6,440 nucleotides of DNA from assembly GCA_023422975.1 (NCBI GenBank), contig JAFAGF010000087.1, positions 1 to 6,440 of the forward strand, given 5' to 3'. Positions 1-5,977 of this stretch are shown one piece after another (the stretch's first letter is position 1; every line of letters begins with the position of its first letter). The notes under the pieces were generated by a model, which was given only the letters and a program-made list of their open reading frames with translations, made no database searches and was not told the origin of the DNA. This DNA is from Pseudomonadota bacterium. Its GTDB lineage: Bacteria > Pseudomonadota > Gammaproteobacteria > Burkholderiales > Burkholderiaceae_C. The position numbers were made by a program, and so were the translations under genes.

Positions 1-1457
1 GGCAGCGCCATGAAAGCCACGGCTGCCAGCGCCAGCTGCTCTTGCCACGCGGGCGCATGCCTGCGCCACGCCGCGTGCAGCAAGTACGCCAGCCACACCC
101 CAAAGAACACCCGAATTTCTACGCTGCTGCGCACCAGTGCATCCGCTGGCACCAGGCGGTTCGCCCAGAAGTACCCGGCCACGGCAACCGACAGGCCGCT
201 GATTGCCGCCACATTCAACACCTCCACCACCCGATGGCCCAAGGGCGTGTGCCCCAGTTTGCGCCGCTCGGGCTGGCGCTTGACTACCCACAGCACCATG
301 CCGGTTGCTGCCATACCAGTGCCCACCACCCCCGACAAAAACAGCAGCCAGCGCACTGCGGGGTCTGCAAAGCGCCCCAGATGCACGCTCACCATGCTGT
401 TCATCACGGCCATGGTCGCGGAAGGTGGGCGCACGGCTGGCGCATCTTTCAGCGCGCCGCTGATGCCGTCAAACACCAGGCGCTGGCCTGCGCCCCGGCC
501 CTGCAACAAGCTGCGGGTGCCGGACGCGCGCAACTCCACCGTGGTGTGGGCCGTATGGGGCTTTTGCACCGCAATGCTGCCCACCGTATGCCCCTGCCAT
601 TGCTGCTGCGCCATCTGCAGCATCGGTGCAATCGGCGCCAGGGCATGCGTGCCACCTGCTTGCGCCTCTTGCTGAGCGGCCCGTTTGTGCTGCGCATGGC
701 TGCGGGTACCCGCCTGGGGTGCTGCCGCCATCTGCATGCCCCGGCGCTCGGCGTTGAAGCGCTGCGGCTCTCCGTCATACACGGCATATGCGCCCCACGG
801 CATCAACATGGTCATGAGCAGCAGCAAGCCGCTGAACGTAATCACCAAGTGGAACGGCAAGGCCAATACCGCCAAGGCATTGTGTGCATCCAGCCAAGAG
901 CGCTGCCCCTTGCGAGGACGGAAAGTGAAGAAGTCTTTAAAAATCTTCTTGTGCGTAATGACACCACTGATGATGGCAATGAGCATCACCATGGTGGCAA
1001 TGCCCACAATCCAGCGCCCCCAGATTCGGGGCATGGCATACAGCTCAAAATGAAAGCGGTACAAAAAGCTGCCACCGCGTGTCTCGCGCACCGGAATCAC
1101 CGCTCCCGTGCTGGCATCCAGATAAGCACGGCGCATGCCCTCGCGCCCTTGCGGTGCACCTTCTGGTCGCCACATGACTTCGACCGCCGTATGGCGCGCA
1201 TCAGGCAGTTGAATCTGCCAGCTGCTCGCATCAGGCGCCAGCCACTGCATGGCGGCCAAGGCTTTTTCTGCAGTATCTGTGCGCGGGACGGAGGCATGCA
1301 GCTCCGGACGCATCCAGTCATTCACCTCATCCACAAAAAAGCTCAGCGTGCCTGTAAAGAACACGGCATACAGCAGCCACCCCAGCAGCAGCCCGCTCCA
1401 TGTGTGCAGCCATGCCATCGACTGGCGCAAGCCCTCGGGTTTTCCGTCGACTCTCAT
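1..1457 (-). CDS. PepSY-associated TM protein (PiuB/FoxB-like), 3' end outside window
   Basis: Inner-membrane protein of the PepSY-TM family, typically found with siderophore uptake genes; the family member FoxB has been described as a haem-containing ferrisiderophore reductase. I translated 485 codons before the window edge. Hydrophobic segments lie near residues 22-42, 148-168, 192-219, 367-392, 412-434, 448-462 and from 473. The stretch HKKIFKDFF followed by RPRKGQRSWLDAHN (residues 169-192) is the family hallmark after the second helix. Histidines at 18, 136, 169, 192, 203 and 359 sit at or near helix ends and are candidate haem ligands (inference). The loop at about 239-290 is rich in Gln, His, Met and Ala. 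The ATG overlaps the stop of the DUF3649 gene by 4 bases (ATGA), with a G-rich ribosome-binding site 5 bases upstream, so translational coupling is likely. No frameshift is visible. The family is clear; the exact substrate is unknown. Confidence 0.9.
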   Translation of the reverse strand, partial: MRVDGKPEGLRQSMAWLHTWSGLLLGWLLYAVFFTGTLSFFVDEVNDWMRPELHASVPRTDTAEKALAAMQWLAPDASSWQIQLPDARHTAVEVMWRPEGAPQGREGMRRAYLDASTGAVIPVRETRGGSFLYRFHFELYAMPRIWGRWIVGIATMVMLIAIISGVITHKKIFKDFFTFRPRKGQRSWLDAHNALAVLALPFHLVITFSGLLLLMTMLMPWGAYAVYDGEPQRFNAERRGMQMAAAPQAGTRSHAQHKRAAQQEAQAGGTHALAPIAPMLQMAQQQWQGHTVGSIAVQKPHTAHTTVELRASGTRSLLQGRGAGQRLVFDGISGALKDAPAVRPPSATMAVMNSMVSVHLGRFADPAVRWLLFLSGVVGTGMAATGMVLWVVKRQPERRKLGHTPLGHRVVEVLNVAAISGLSVAVAGYFWANRLVPADALVRSSVEIRVFFGVWLAYLLHAAWRRHAPAWQEQLALAAVAFMAL

Positions 1458-1876
1458 GCCTGCCCCCCAGACAACGCCCAGACCAGCACAGCCATAACCG
1501 CTGTGGGCAATCCCAAGCCCCAGCACGTCCGCCACCCACTACGGCAAGCAAAGCCCCACAGCACAGCCACCGCAAAAACGATGAAGGACAACATCGTGGA
1601 GAGCGTGACCGCATCTGCCCTCGGCATCTGCAGCCAATGTGTGCACACCAAGCCATACCCCGCCGCAAAGCAGGAACTGAGCAAGTAAGCACCAATGACT
1701 GTCACTGCAGTGCGTGCAGCGACAGCCCCACGATAACGCGCCGGCAACGATGCTTTGACAGGTTTTTGCTCCGCACTTATTGCCCTGCTCCCCAGGCACA
1801 GGCACAAAAAAACCAGCAACCGCCTGTGCAAGGCATGCTGGAATTCAGGTTGATTCGCACAGCTGCGCGCTCCCAA
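1454..1876 (-). CDS. DUF3649 small membrane protein, start uncertain
   Basis: Small three-helix inner-membrane protein of the DUF3649 family, commonly encoded next to PepSY-TM proteins and TonB-dependent siderophore receptors; its molecular role is unknown. The conserved part begins near residue 47 (RYRGAVAAR). Hydrophobic segments follow at about 54-78, 90-112 and 116-136, with the characteristic PRADAV between the first two. The stop overlaps the ATG of the PepSY-TM gene (ATGA). The given start is a TTG at 1876, the most upstream in-frame option; no ATG is in frame before the conserved region, and no ribosome-binding site precedes this TTG. A well-placed GGGAG with a GTG at 1860 lies in a different frame, separated by a 7-base homopolymer (see the small ORF entry). 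Residues 1-45 are therefore unreliable, while the region from about 1740 down to 1454 is well supported. A Fur box lies just upstream. Confidence 0.8.
   Translation of the reverse strand: MGARSCANQPEFQHALHRRLLVFLCLCLGSRAISAEQKPVKASLPARYRGAVAARTAVTVIGAYLLSSCFAAGYGLVCTHWLQMPRADAVTLSTMLSFIVFAVAVLWGFACRSGWRTCWGLGLPTAVMAVLVWALSGGQA
1777..1860 (-). other. 27-codon ORF with ribosome-binding site, out of frame with DUF3649
   Basis: A GTG at 1860, preceded by GGGAG with a 9-base spacer, opens a 27-residue frame that also holds an ATG at 1836 and ends in TAA at 1779-1777. The peptide is Cys-rich at its end (GGCWFFCACAWGAGQ). It overlaps the upstream part of the DUF3649 frame. The two frames would merge by one extra T, or by a -1 slip, in the run of seven T on the coding strand (1812-1806). 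It may be the true N-terminus of DUF3649 displaced by a homopolymer indel, a leader peptide, or chance. What is seen is the spacing and the homopolymer; the function is inference. Confidence 0.3.
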
Positions 1877-1887
1877 GAATGTTATAA

Positions 1888-1916
1888 ATGATAATTATTC
1901 TTATTTTAAGGTGCAA
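1888..1916 (-). promoter_or_regulatory. Candidate sigma-70 promoter of DUF3649-PepSY operon
   Basis: Minus-strand TTGCAC (1916-1911) and TATCAT (1893-1888) are separated by 17 bases. The -10 matches 5 of 6 consensus bases and the -35 matches 3 of 6. Transcription would start near 1881, leaving room for the GGGAG at 1874-1870 but making the TTG at 1876 almost leaderless. The Fur box lies inside this promoter. An alternative -10, TATAAC at 1886-1881, has only a weak -35 partner. Confidence 0.45.
1889..1903 (-). promoter_or_regulatory. Fur box upstream of DUF3649-PepSY operon
   Basis: On the minus strand the 15-mer TAAGAATAATTATCA matches 12 of the 14 paired positions of the 7-1-7 Fur consensus (TGATAAT-N-ATTATCA), with one half-site perfect. 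It lies 12 bases upstream of the TTG at 1876 and overlaps the spacer and -10 hexamer of a candidate promoter. That is the expected geometry for iron-dependent repression. The downstream genes belong to iron-linked families, which agrees. Binding has not been shown. Confidence 0.75.
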
Positions 1917-2001
1917 CGCTTTTGCTGCCTAGCGCATTCCAACGGCGTAGGTATGTATTTACCGTAACTTTACGTCCCACGACATAGTGCAGAGACCATG
2001 C
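1911..2001. other. Spacer between tRNA terminator and Fur-controlled promoter
   Basis: About 90 bases with no convincing gene on either strand. The minus strand contains two near-identical short words in tandem (ACGTAAA and ACGGTAAA, about 1965-1976), too short to call a repeat. No copy of the tRNA 3' end is seen here, so there is no sign of an attachment-site duplication within the window. Confidence 0.5.
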
Positions 2002-2035
2002 AAAAAGCCCTAGACCATTGCTGATCTAGGGCTTT
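2002..2035 (-). terminator. Rho-independent terminator of tRNA-Phe
   Basis: Reading the minus strand, AAAGCCCTAGA (2035-2025) and TCTAGGGCTTT (2014-2004) form a perfect 11-bp stem around a 10-base loop, ending in a run of five T (2006-2002). It begins 5 bases after the tRNA CCA end, so it terminates the tRNA transcript and isolates it from the Fur-controlled operon further left. The opposite strand has only AAA upstream and TTTG downstream, so activity there should be weak. Confidence 0.9.
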
Positions 2036-2040
2036 GAATT

Positions 2041-2116
2041 TGGTGGCCTGGGACGGGATCGAACCGCCGACACGCGGATTTTCAATCCGCTGCTCTACCA
2101 ACTGAGCTACCGGGCC
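2041..2116 (-). tRNA. tRNA-Phe (anticodon GAA)
   Basis: The 76-base minus-strand sequence folds as a complete tRNA. The acceptor 5' strand is GGCCCGG, followed by the D arm GCTC-AGTTGGTA-GAGC, the anticodon arm GCGGA-TTGAAAA-TCCGC with GAA at positions 34-36, the variable loop GTGTC, the T arm GGCGG-TTCGATC-CCGTC, the acceptor 3' strand CCAGGCC, discriminator A and an encoded CCA. The anticodon and loop identify phenylalanine. Two features are odd: the acceptor stem has a C5-A68 mismatch where C-G is usual, and the T stem has a G50-U64 wobble pair. The other elements are intact, so the gene is probably functional. It lies alone between ntrX and a strong terminator. Confidence 0.97.
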
Positions 2117-2136
2117 TTGCTGCACTGACTTTGAGC

Positions 2137-2162
2137 CAATTGCTGCAAACAAGCCGCAATTG
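2137..2162. repeat. Short inverted repeat in ntrX-tRNA spacer
   Basis: CAATTGC at 2137-2143 and GCAATTG at 2156-2162 are perfect 7-base inverted arms around a 12-base centre, and after one mismatch a further GC/GC match extends the pairing. One arm covers most of the candidate tRNA -10 hexamer. It could be an operator-like site, an RNA hairpin in the tRNA leader, or chance, since AATT cores are self-complementary. Confidence 0.4.
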
Positions 2163-2187
2163 TATGCCAGTTTTTTAGGCTTTTAAA
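2159..2187 (-). promoter_or_regulatory. Candidate promoter for tRNA-Phe
   Basis: On the minus strand TTTAAA (2187-2182) and TACAAT (2164-2159) are 17 bases apart, matching 4 of 6 and 5 of 6 of the sigma-70 hexamers. The bases after the -10 read TGCGGC, a GC-rich discriminator of the kind seen at stringently controlled stable-RNA promoters. Transcription from about 2152 would give a 5' leader of some 36 bases before the tRNA. The call rests on pattern only. Confidence 0.45.
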
Positions 2188-2212
2188 TAAAAAACAAATT
2201 TCTCTGGTGTAC

Positions 2213-2920
2213 TCAACCACGACGACTGCGCCCCAGATCCACCCCCAGCTGGCGCAGCTTGCGATACAGGTGGGTGCGTTCCAAGCCAGTTTTCTCCGCT
2301 ACACGAGTCATGGATCCGCCTTCGCGCGCCAAATGGAACTCGAAATAGGCCTTTTCAAAACCATCGCGCGCTTCACGCAAGGGGCGATCCAGATCGAAAT
2401 CTTGGTTGGCACTGGGCATGTTGTCGGCCACGCTACGCAGACCAGATACTGGGCGCAAATTCAGTTCGCCACCGCCATGCGTCATGTCGCTCGCATGGAC
2501 AGCATTGGGCATGGTCAATCCCACAGCAGGCGCTGGCTTTGCTGCTGGTGTATTGGCATTTTTTGCCAGCCCTTGCTCCACTGCTTTCAGCAGTTTTTGC
2601 ATGGTGATTGGTTTTTCAAGGAAGGACAGCGCACCAATGCGTGTGGCCTCCACTGCAGTATCAATGGTGGCATGTCCGCTCATCATGATGACAGGCATGG
2701 TCAATTGCCCGGATGCAGCCCATTCTTTGAGCAGCGACACACCATCAGTGTCTGGCATCCAAATGTCCAGCAGCACCAGATCAAACGTACCACCGTTACG
2801 TGCAGCCCGCGCCTGGGTGGCATTCGCTGCCATCTCTACGCTGTGCCCCTCATCATTCAAGATCTCCGACAAGAGATCTCGAATGCCCAATTCATCATCC
2901 ACCACCAGTATGTTTGCCAT
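2213..2920 (-). CDS. ntrX: NtrX-type response regulator lacking the AAA+ domain
   Basis: DNA-binding response regulator paired with the upstream NtrY kinase. The receiver domain spans about residues 1-120: acidic pair D8/D9, phosphoacceptor D52 in LLDIWMPD, S81 in MMSGHAT, and K103 in LEKP. A Pro/Ala-rich linker of about 55 residues follows. The C-terminal Fis-type region, about 177-230, has a helix-turn-helix near 203-227 (VAEKTGLERTHLYRKLRQLG). The sigma-54-interacting AAA+ ATPase module of classical NtrX (about 450 residues in all) is missing, with no GAFTGA or Walker motif, so direct activation of sigma-54 polymerase is not expected. The reading frame is clean and ends shortly after the helix-turn-helix, so this looks like a designed short form rather than a broken gene. 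The ATG lies 46 bases after the ntrY stop without a clear ribosome-binding site. The symbol follows context and domain similarity. Confidence 0.87.
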   Translation of the reverse strand: MANILVVDDELGIRDLLSEILNDEGHSVEMAANATQARAARNGGTFDLVLLDIWMPDTDGVSLLKEWAASGQLTMPVIMMSGHATIDTAVEATRIGALSFLEKPITMQKLLKAVEQGLAKNANTPAAKPAPAVGLTMPNAVHASDMTHGGGELNLRPVSGLRSVADNMPSANQDFDLDRPLREARDGFEKAYFEFHLAREGGSMTRVAEKTGLERTHLYRKLRQLGVDLGRSRRG

Positions 2921-2966
2921 GAGTTTCGAAAAGCCTATGTACTACAGGTTTTAGGTTCACCGCCCC

Positions 2967-5270
2967 TCACGGTGCCTCGGTGCTTACAGGAACAAATGAT
3001 AGCGACACTTGTGCGCCTTGCACCATGCCGTTATCCATACGGTTGGCCAAATCAATGCGAGCGCCGTGCTCATCTGCAATTTTCTTGACCACCGCCAGGC
3101 CCAAGCCCGTTCCTCCTACCTTGGTTGTCACGTACGGTTCAAACGCACGTTGCAAGATATGCGGAGCAAAACCAATGCCACTGTCGCTGATGCTAAGCCG
3201 TACGCGCCTTGAACTTTCTACCCACTGGATAGCAATTTCCACCGCTTGGGGCTTTACCCCCAAAGACTCAGCATGCTGCAGTGTCGCATCTTGCGCGTTT
3301 TGCACCAAGTTATGAATGACTTGGCGCAACTGCTGCGCATCTCCCGCGATCCATGGTGCATGAGGATCCAACTTGGCACGCACAGGAACTGGTGCAGTTT
3401 CTTCGCCATAAAGCTGCATCAAATCACTCACCAGCGCATTTAAATCCAGCGGCTTCAAATCTGCCGCTGGTAAACGTGCGTAATCACGAAACTCATTCAC
3501 CAGCCTCAGCATCGCGCCTACTTGATCCACGATGGTTTTCACGGATCTGGCCAACAATGCTTGCTCCGTTGGCTCGAGCTTATCAGTCAACTTGATGGCC
3601 AAACGCTCCGCCGACAGTTGAATCGGGGTCAACGGATTTTTGATTTCATGGGCCACGCGCCGCGCCACCTCCGCCCACGCTTGCGAGCGCTGCGCAGAGA
3701 CAATCTCCGAGATATCGTCAAACACAATGAGGCGGCGCGCTTGGGGCAGCTCTGCACCACGTATAACCAGCGTAGTTTTGTCTTGGTGCACTTCACCATC
3801 GGCCTCAGGTGCTGCATGATCCAAGGCAAGTTCTAGCACTTGCTGCCAGCGATCTCTGCCTGCATCCGCGCCATGGTCGCCCAAGAAAATACCAAACTGC
3901 TCTTCCACCATGCTGGCCAACGCAGACAGCCCAGGCACCTCTTCCAGCCTACGCCCGATATAGACGGCCATGGGCGTGCGCAAAATACGTGTAGCACCAG
4001 GGTTAATCGACAGCACATGCCACTGGTCATCAAGCACCAACACCCCTGCCGTCAGGTTATCCAAAATGGTTTGTAAATTGGTGCGTGCTGCTTTGACCTC
4101 ACCCATGCTCTTGTCCACGGCTGTGCGCGCATCCAGCAGTTGCTGCGTCATCAAGGCAAAGGAACGTGTCAGCCCGCCGAGTTCATCCTGGGTCTGTAAT
4201 GCTATTTTGGGCGTCAAGTCGCCGCGTGCCACATCACGCACACCCTGCGCCAAGACCAGCAAGGGACGCGCCAACTGATTTCCCAGCAGCACGGCCAACA
4301 GCACGGCGCCGAAAACCGCCAAAAACAAGCTCAGCGTCAGCGTGCCGATATACATGCGCTGCAGCCCTTCACGCGCCAGTGCACGCTCTTGGTATTCGCG
4401 GTTGGCGTCCTGCACCGCCAGTGCGTTCACCACCAAGGCACTAGGCAACGGAATGGAGGCCTGCAAAAACCGCTGCTCAGCCAGCAGCTCCAGCCTCGGC
4501 TTGCTCACCAGCACCAGCGTCTTGACATGCACACGGTCAACCTCTTCACGGCTTGCAGAGGCCGCCAGTTCATCCAGCCCTTCAATGCTTGCCACCGGCC
4601 TCAAGCCGGAGCGCAAGCTACGCAACTGCTGGCTACTTGGGCGCGCAGGCGATAGTTCAAACATCGAGCTGCCCACACTGGCAATCGCCACGCCAGACTC
4701 GTTCCACAGCACCACATCCGTCGCACCCAGTTGCTCACGAATACGCTCCAGCACCACCCCTGCTGCCGCGTCTGACACCTGGCTCAACTGCTGGCTGGCT
4801 GTGCGTGTGTTGTTGGCCATGTCATTGGCCACTGTGTCCAAGGTAACGCTGGCCAAATTGACCCCAGCACTCAATGCACCTTCCACCTTGACGTCAAACC
4901 AGCTCTCGATGGATCGCGAGACAAACTGGTAGGACACCACATAAATTAGGAGCCCGGGTATCACTCCGACCAAGCCAAAAATTGCAGCCAGCTTGAAGAG
5001 CAAGCGGCTGCCAAATTTGCGCTGCTTCCAGCGCACCGCCAAGCGCACGGCCATCCACAACAGCACCATGGCCAGCACTGCCGCCACCAGCACGTTCAAG
5101 CCAAAAAGCCAAGCGTAATGTCGCTCGTACAGCTCGCGATTGTTGGTGGCTTGCATCAACAAGAACAGCAGCACCAGACCAATGGCACACATCACTGCAC
5201 CCGCCACACCCAGCGCCCAGCGGGTGGATGGTCGAGATGCCGCATTGGGCGCCATGTGCCCTGCTGTCAT
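2967..5270 (-). CDS. ntrY: NtrY-type membrane sensor histidine kinase
   Basis: Sensor kinase of the NtrY family (767 residues, near the usual length), linked in other bacteria to nitrogen metabolism, redox or envelope signals. Hydrophobic helices lie near residues 20-40, 55-77, 90-114 and 306-330, leaving an extracytoplasmic sensor region of about 190 residues between the third and fourth. HAMP follows at about 331-384, then a PAS-like domain at about 392-520. The dimerisation helix carries the phosphoacceptor H541 in HEIKNPLTP. In the ATPase domain the N box is VIHNLVQNAQDA (652-663), the G1 box DSGIGF (696-701) and the G2 box GGTGLGLAVVKK (719-730). All catalytic motifs are present. The ATG overlaps the stop of the DUF4390 gene (ATGA) and has GGAGAAG 5 bases upstream; a second Met at residue 6 is a less likely start. 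The partner regulator is directly downstream. The signal sensed cannot be read from sequence. Confidence 0.95.
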   Translation of the reverse strand: MTAGHMAPNAASRPSTRWALGVAGAVMCAIGLVLLFLLMQATNNRELYERHYAWLFGLNVLVAAVLAMVLLWMAVRLAVRWKQRKFGSRLLFKLAAIFGLVGVIPGLLIYVVSYQFVSRSIESWFDVKVEGALSAGVNLASVTLDTVANDMANNTRTASQQLSQVSDAAAGVVLERIREQLGATDVVLWNESGVAIASVGSSMFELSPARPSSQQLRSLRSGLRPVASIEGLDELAASASREEVDRVHVKTLVLVSKPRLELLAEQRFLQASIPLPSALVVNALAVQDANREYQERALAREGLQRMYIGTLTLSLFLAVFGAVLLAVLLGNQLARPLLVLAQGVRDVARGDLTPKIALQTQDELGGLTRSFALMTQQLLDARTAVDKSMGEVKAARTNLQTILDNLTAGVLVLDDQWHVLSINPGATRILRTPMAVYIGRRLEEVPGLSALASMVEEQFGIFLGDHGADAGRDRWQQVLELALDHAAPEADGEVHQDKTTLVIRGAELPQARRLIVFDDISEIVSAQRSQAWAEVARRVAHEIKNPLTPIQLSAERLAIKLTDKLEPTEQALLARSVKTIVDQVGAMLRLVNEFRDYARLPAADLKPLDLNALVSDLMQLYGEETAPVPVRAKLDPHAPWIAGDAQQLRQVIHNLVQNAQDATLQHAESLGVKPQAVEIAIQWVESSRRVRLSISDSGIGFAPHILQRAFEPYVTTKVGGTGLGLAVVKKIADEHGARIDLANRMDNGMVQGAQVSLSFVPVSTEAP

Positions 5271-5977
5271 TGCAACTTCTCCAAGTCCACGTGCTCACGG
5301 CGCGTGACCAACATATTCCAGTCTGACCGTCCCAAAGCTCCGATCTGCAGCGGCCTTGGGAAGTGCGAGAGGTCAATCCGAAAGCGCAATTGCAAAATAG
5401 CACTTCCACTGCTGGGCAAGTCCGTTGCCTGCCCAATGCGCCAGCGCACAATCCGTTGCATGGATTGCACCGCCTCTTCCAGGGTCTCGAATGAACTGGA
5501 TAATGCGACCCCCAAACCTTGTCCTTCAAAGGGCTGGCTGCCGGTGTACAAGCGCCAGCGACGCGTGAGCGGCTGATAGCTCAGCCGCATATAGCGGTCA
5601 GCGCTCAACAGCTCCTGGTCGCGCCAATACCAGCGCTCTTGCAGCATGTCTGCTTCGGCAATGAAATGCACGGGGATGCCTTTGAGCAGGGCATCCTGCA
5701 CCAAATCCGGCAGCGTCCAGTTCAAGGCCGCCGTTAGCAACACCGCATCGCCATCACGCTGCAGCTGGATGCCGCTGCGCTCCAGCGTGGCGCTGGCTTC
5801 TGGATTCGCGGTGGAATGCTCTTGCGTCTGACCTTGTGCGGGCAGCCACCCAGCGGACGACAGCGCTACGACGGCAGCAGCCATCCAAGCACGGCGCTGC
5901 CTTCCTTGCACCGGCAAGGAATCAGGCGTTTTTTTGGAACAATGCGTAGAAGAAGCCGTCGTGGTCACCGGCTCCAT
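5267..5977 (-). CDS. DUF4390 exported protein
   Basis: Probable exported protein of the DUF4390 family, of unknown function and often encoded beside ntrYX in betaproteobacteria. From the ATG at 5977 it has 236 residues. A basic stretch (GRQRRAW) precedes a hydrophobic core (MAAAVVALSSAGWL) and an AQGQ cleavage-like site, which resembles a Sec signal peptide. The conserved domain runs from about SGIQLQRDGD to the C-terminus and includes GIPVHFIAEADML, ERWYWRDQ and MRLSYQPLTRRWRLYTG. The start is uncertain. The ATG at 5977 overlaps rsmB by 56 bases and leaves an unusually long N-terminus. A GTG at 5911, just after the rsmB stop, gives a much better signal peptide; an ATG at 5884 and upstream starts at 5992 and 6007 are also open. 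The gene overlaps ntrY by 4 bases, suggesting coupled translation and perhaps a role linked to NtrY signalling at the envelope (inference). Confidence 0.85.
   Translation of the reverse strand: MEPVTTTASSTHCSKKTPDSLPVQGRQRRAWMAAAVVALSSAGWLPAQGQTQEHSTANPEASATLERSGIQLQRDGDAVLLTAALNWTLPDLVQDALLKGIPVHFIAEADMLQERWYWRDQELLSADRYMRLSYQPLTRRWRLYTGSQPFEGQGLGVALSSSFETLEEAVQSMQRIVRWRIGQATDLPSSGSAILQLRFRIDLSHFPRPLQIGALGRSDWNMLVTRREHVDLEKLQ

Noticed and set aside
42..1688. 548-codon open frame on the plus strand
   Set aside because: It lies antisense to the PepSY-TM and DUF3649 genes, both supported by family motifs. Its translation is His/Gln/Arg-rich with no recognisable domain, as expected for a GC-driven shadow frame.
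1..2116. Iron operon as part of an island integrated at tRNA-Phe
   Set aside because: No second copy of the tRNA 3' end, no integrase and no composition break are visible in the window. A distal repeat outside it cannot be excluded.
1970..2152. 60-codon minus-strand frame with PVAQLVEQRIENPRVGG
   Set aside because: This is the well-known false protein obtained by translating a tRNA gene; it covers tRNA-Phe and its terminator.
2165..2230. Possible terminator after ntrX (T-rich run after a weak hairpin)
   Set aside because: The only hairpin, TGGT/ACCA near the stop codon, has four base pairs and is separated from the T-rich stretch, so it is too weak to call.
2207..3088. 293-codon plus-strand frame
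   Set aside because: Antisense to ntrX and the end of ntrY, which have full catalytic and DNA-binding motifs; the translation has no recognisable features.
5894..5921. Hairpin-like GCCGGTGCAAGG region after the rsmB stop as a terminator
   Set aside because: A short inverted CCTTGC/GCAAGG is present but no T-run follows on the minus strand, and the DUF4390 frame reads through it.
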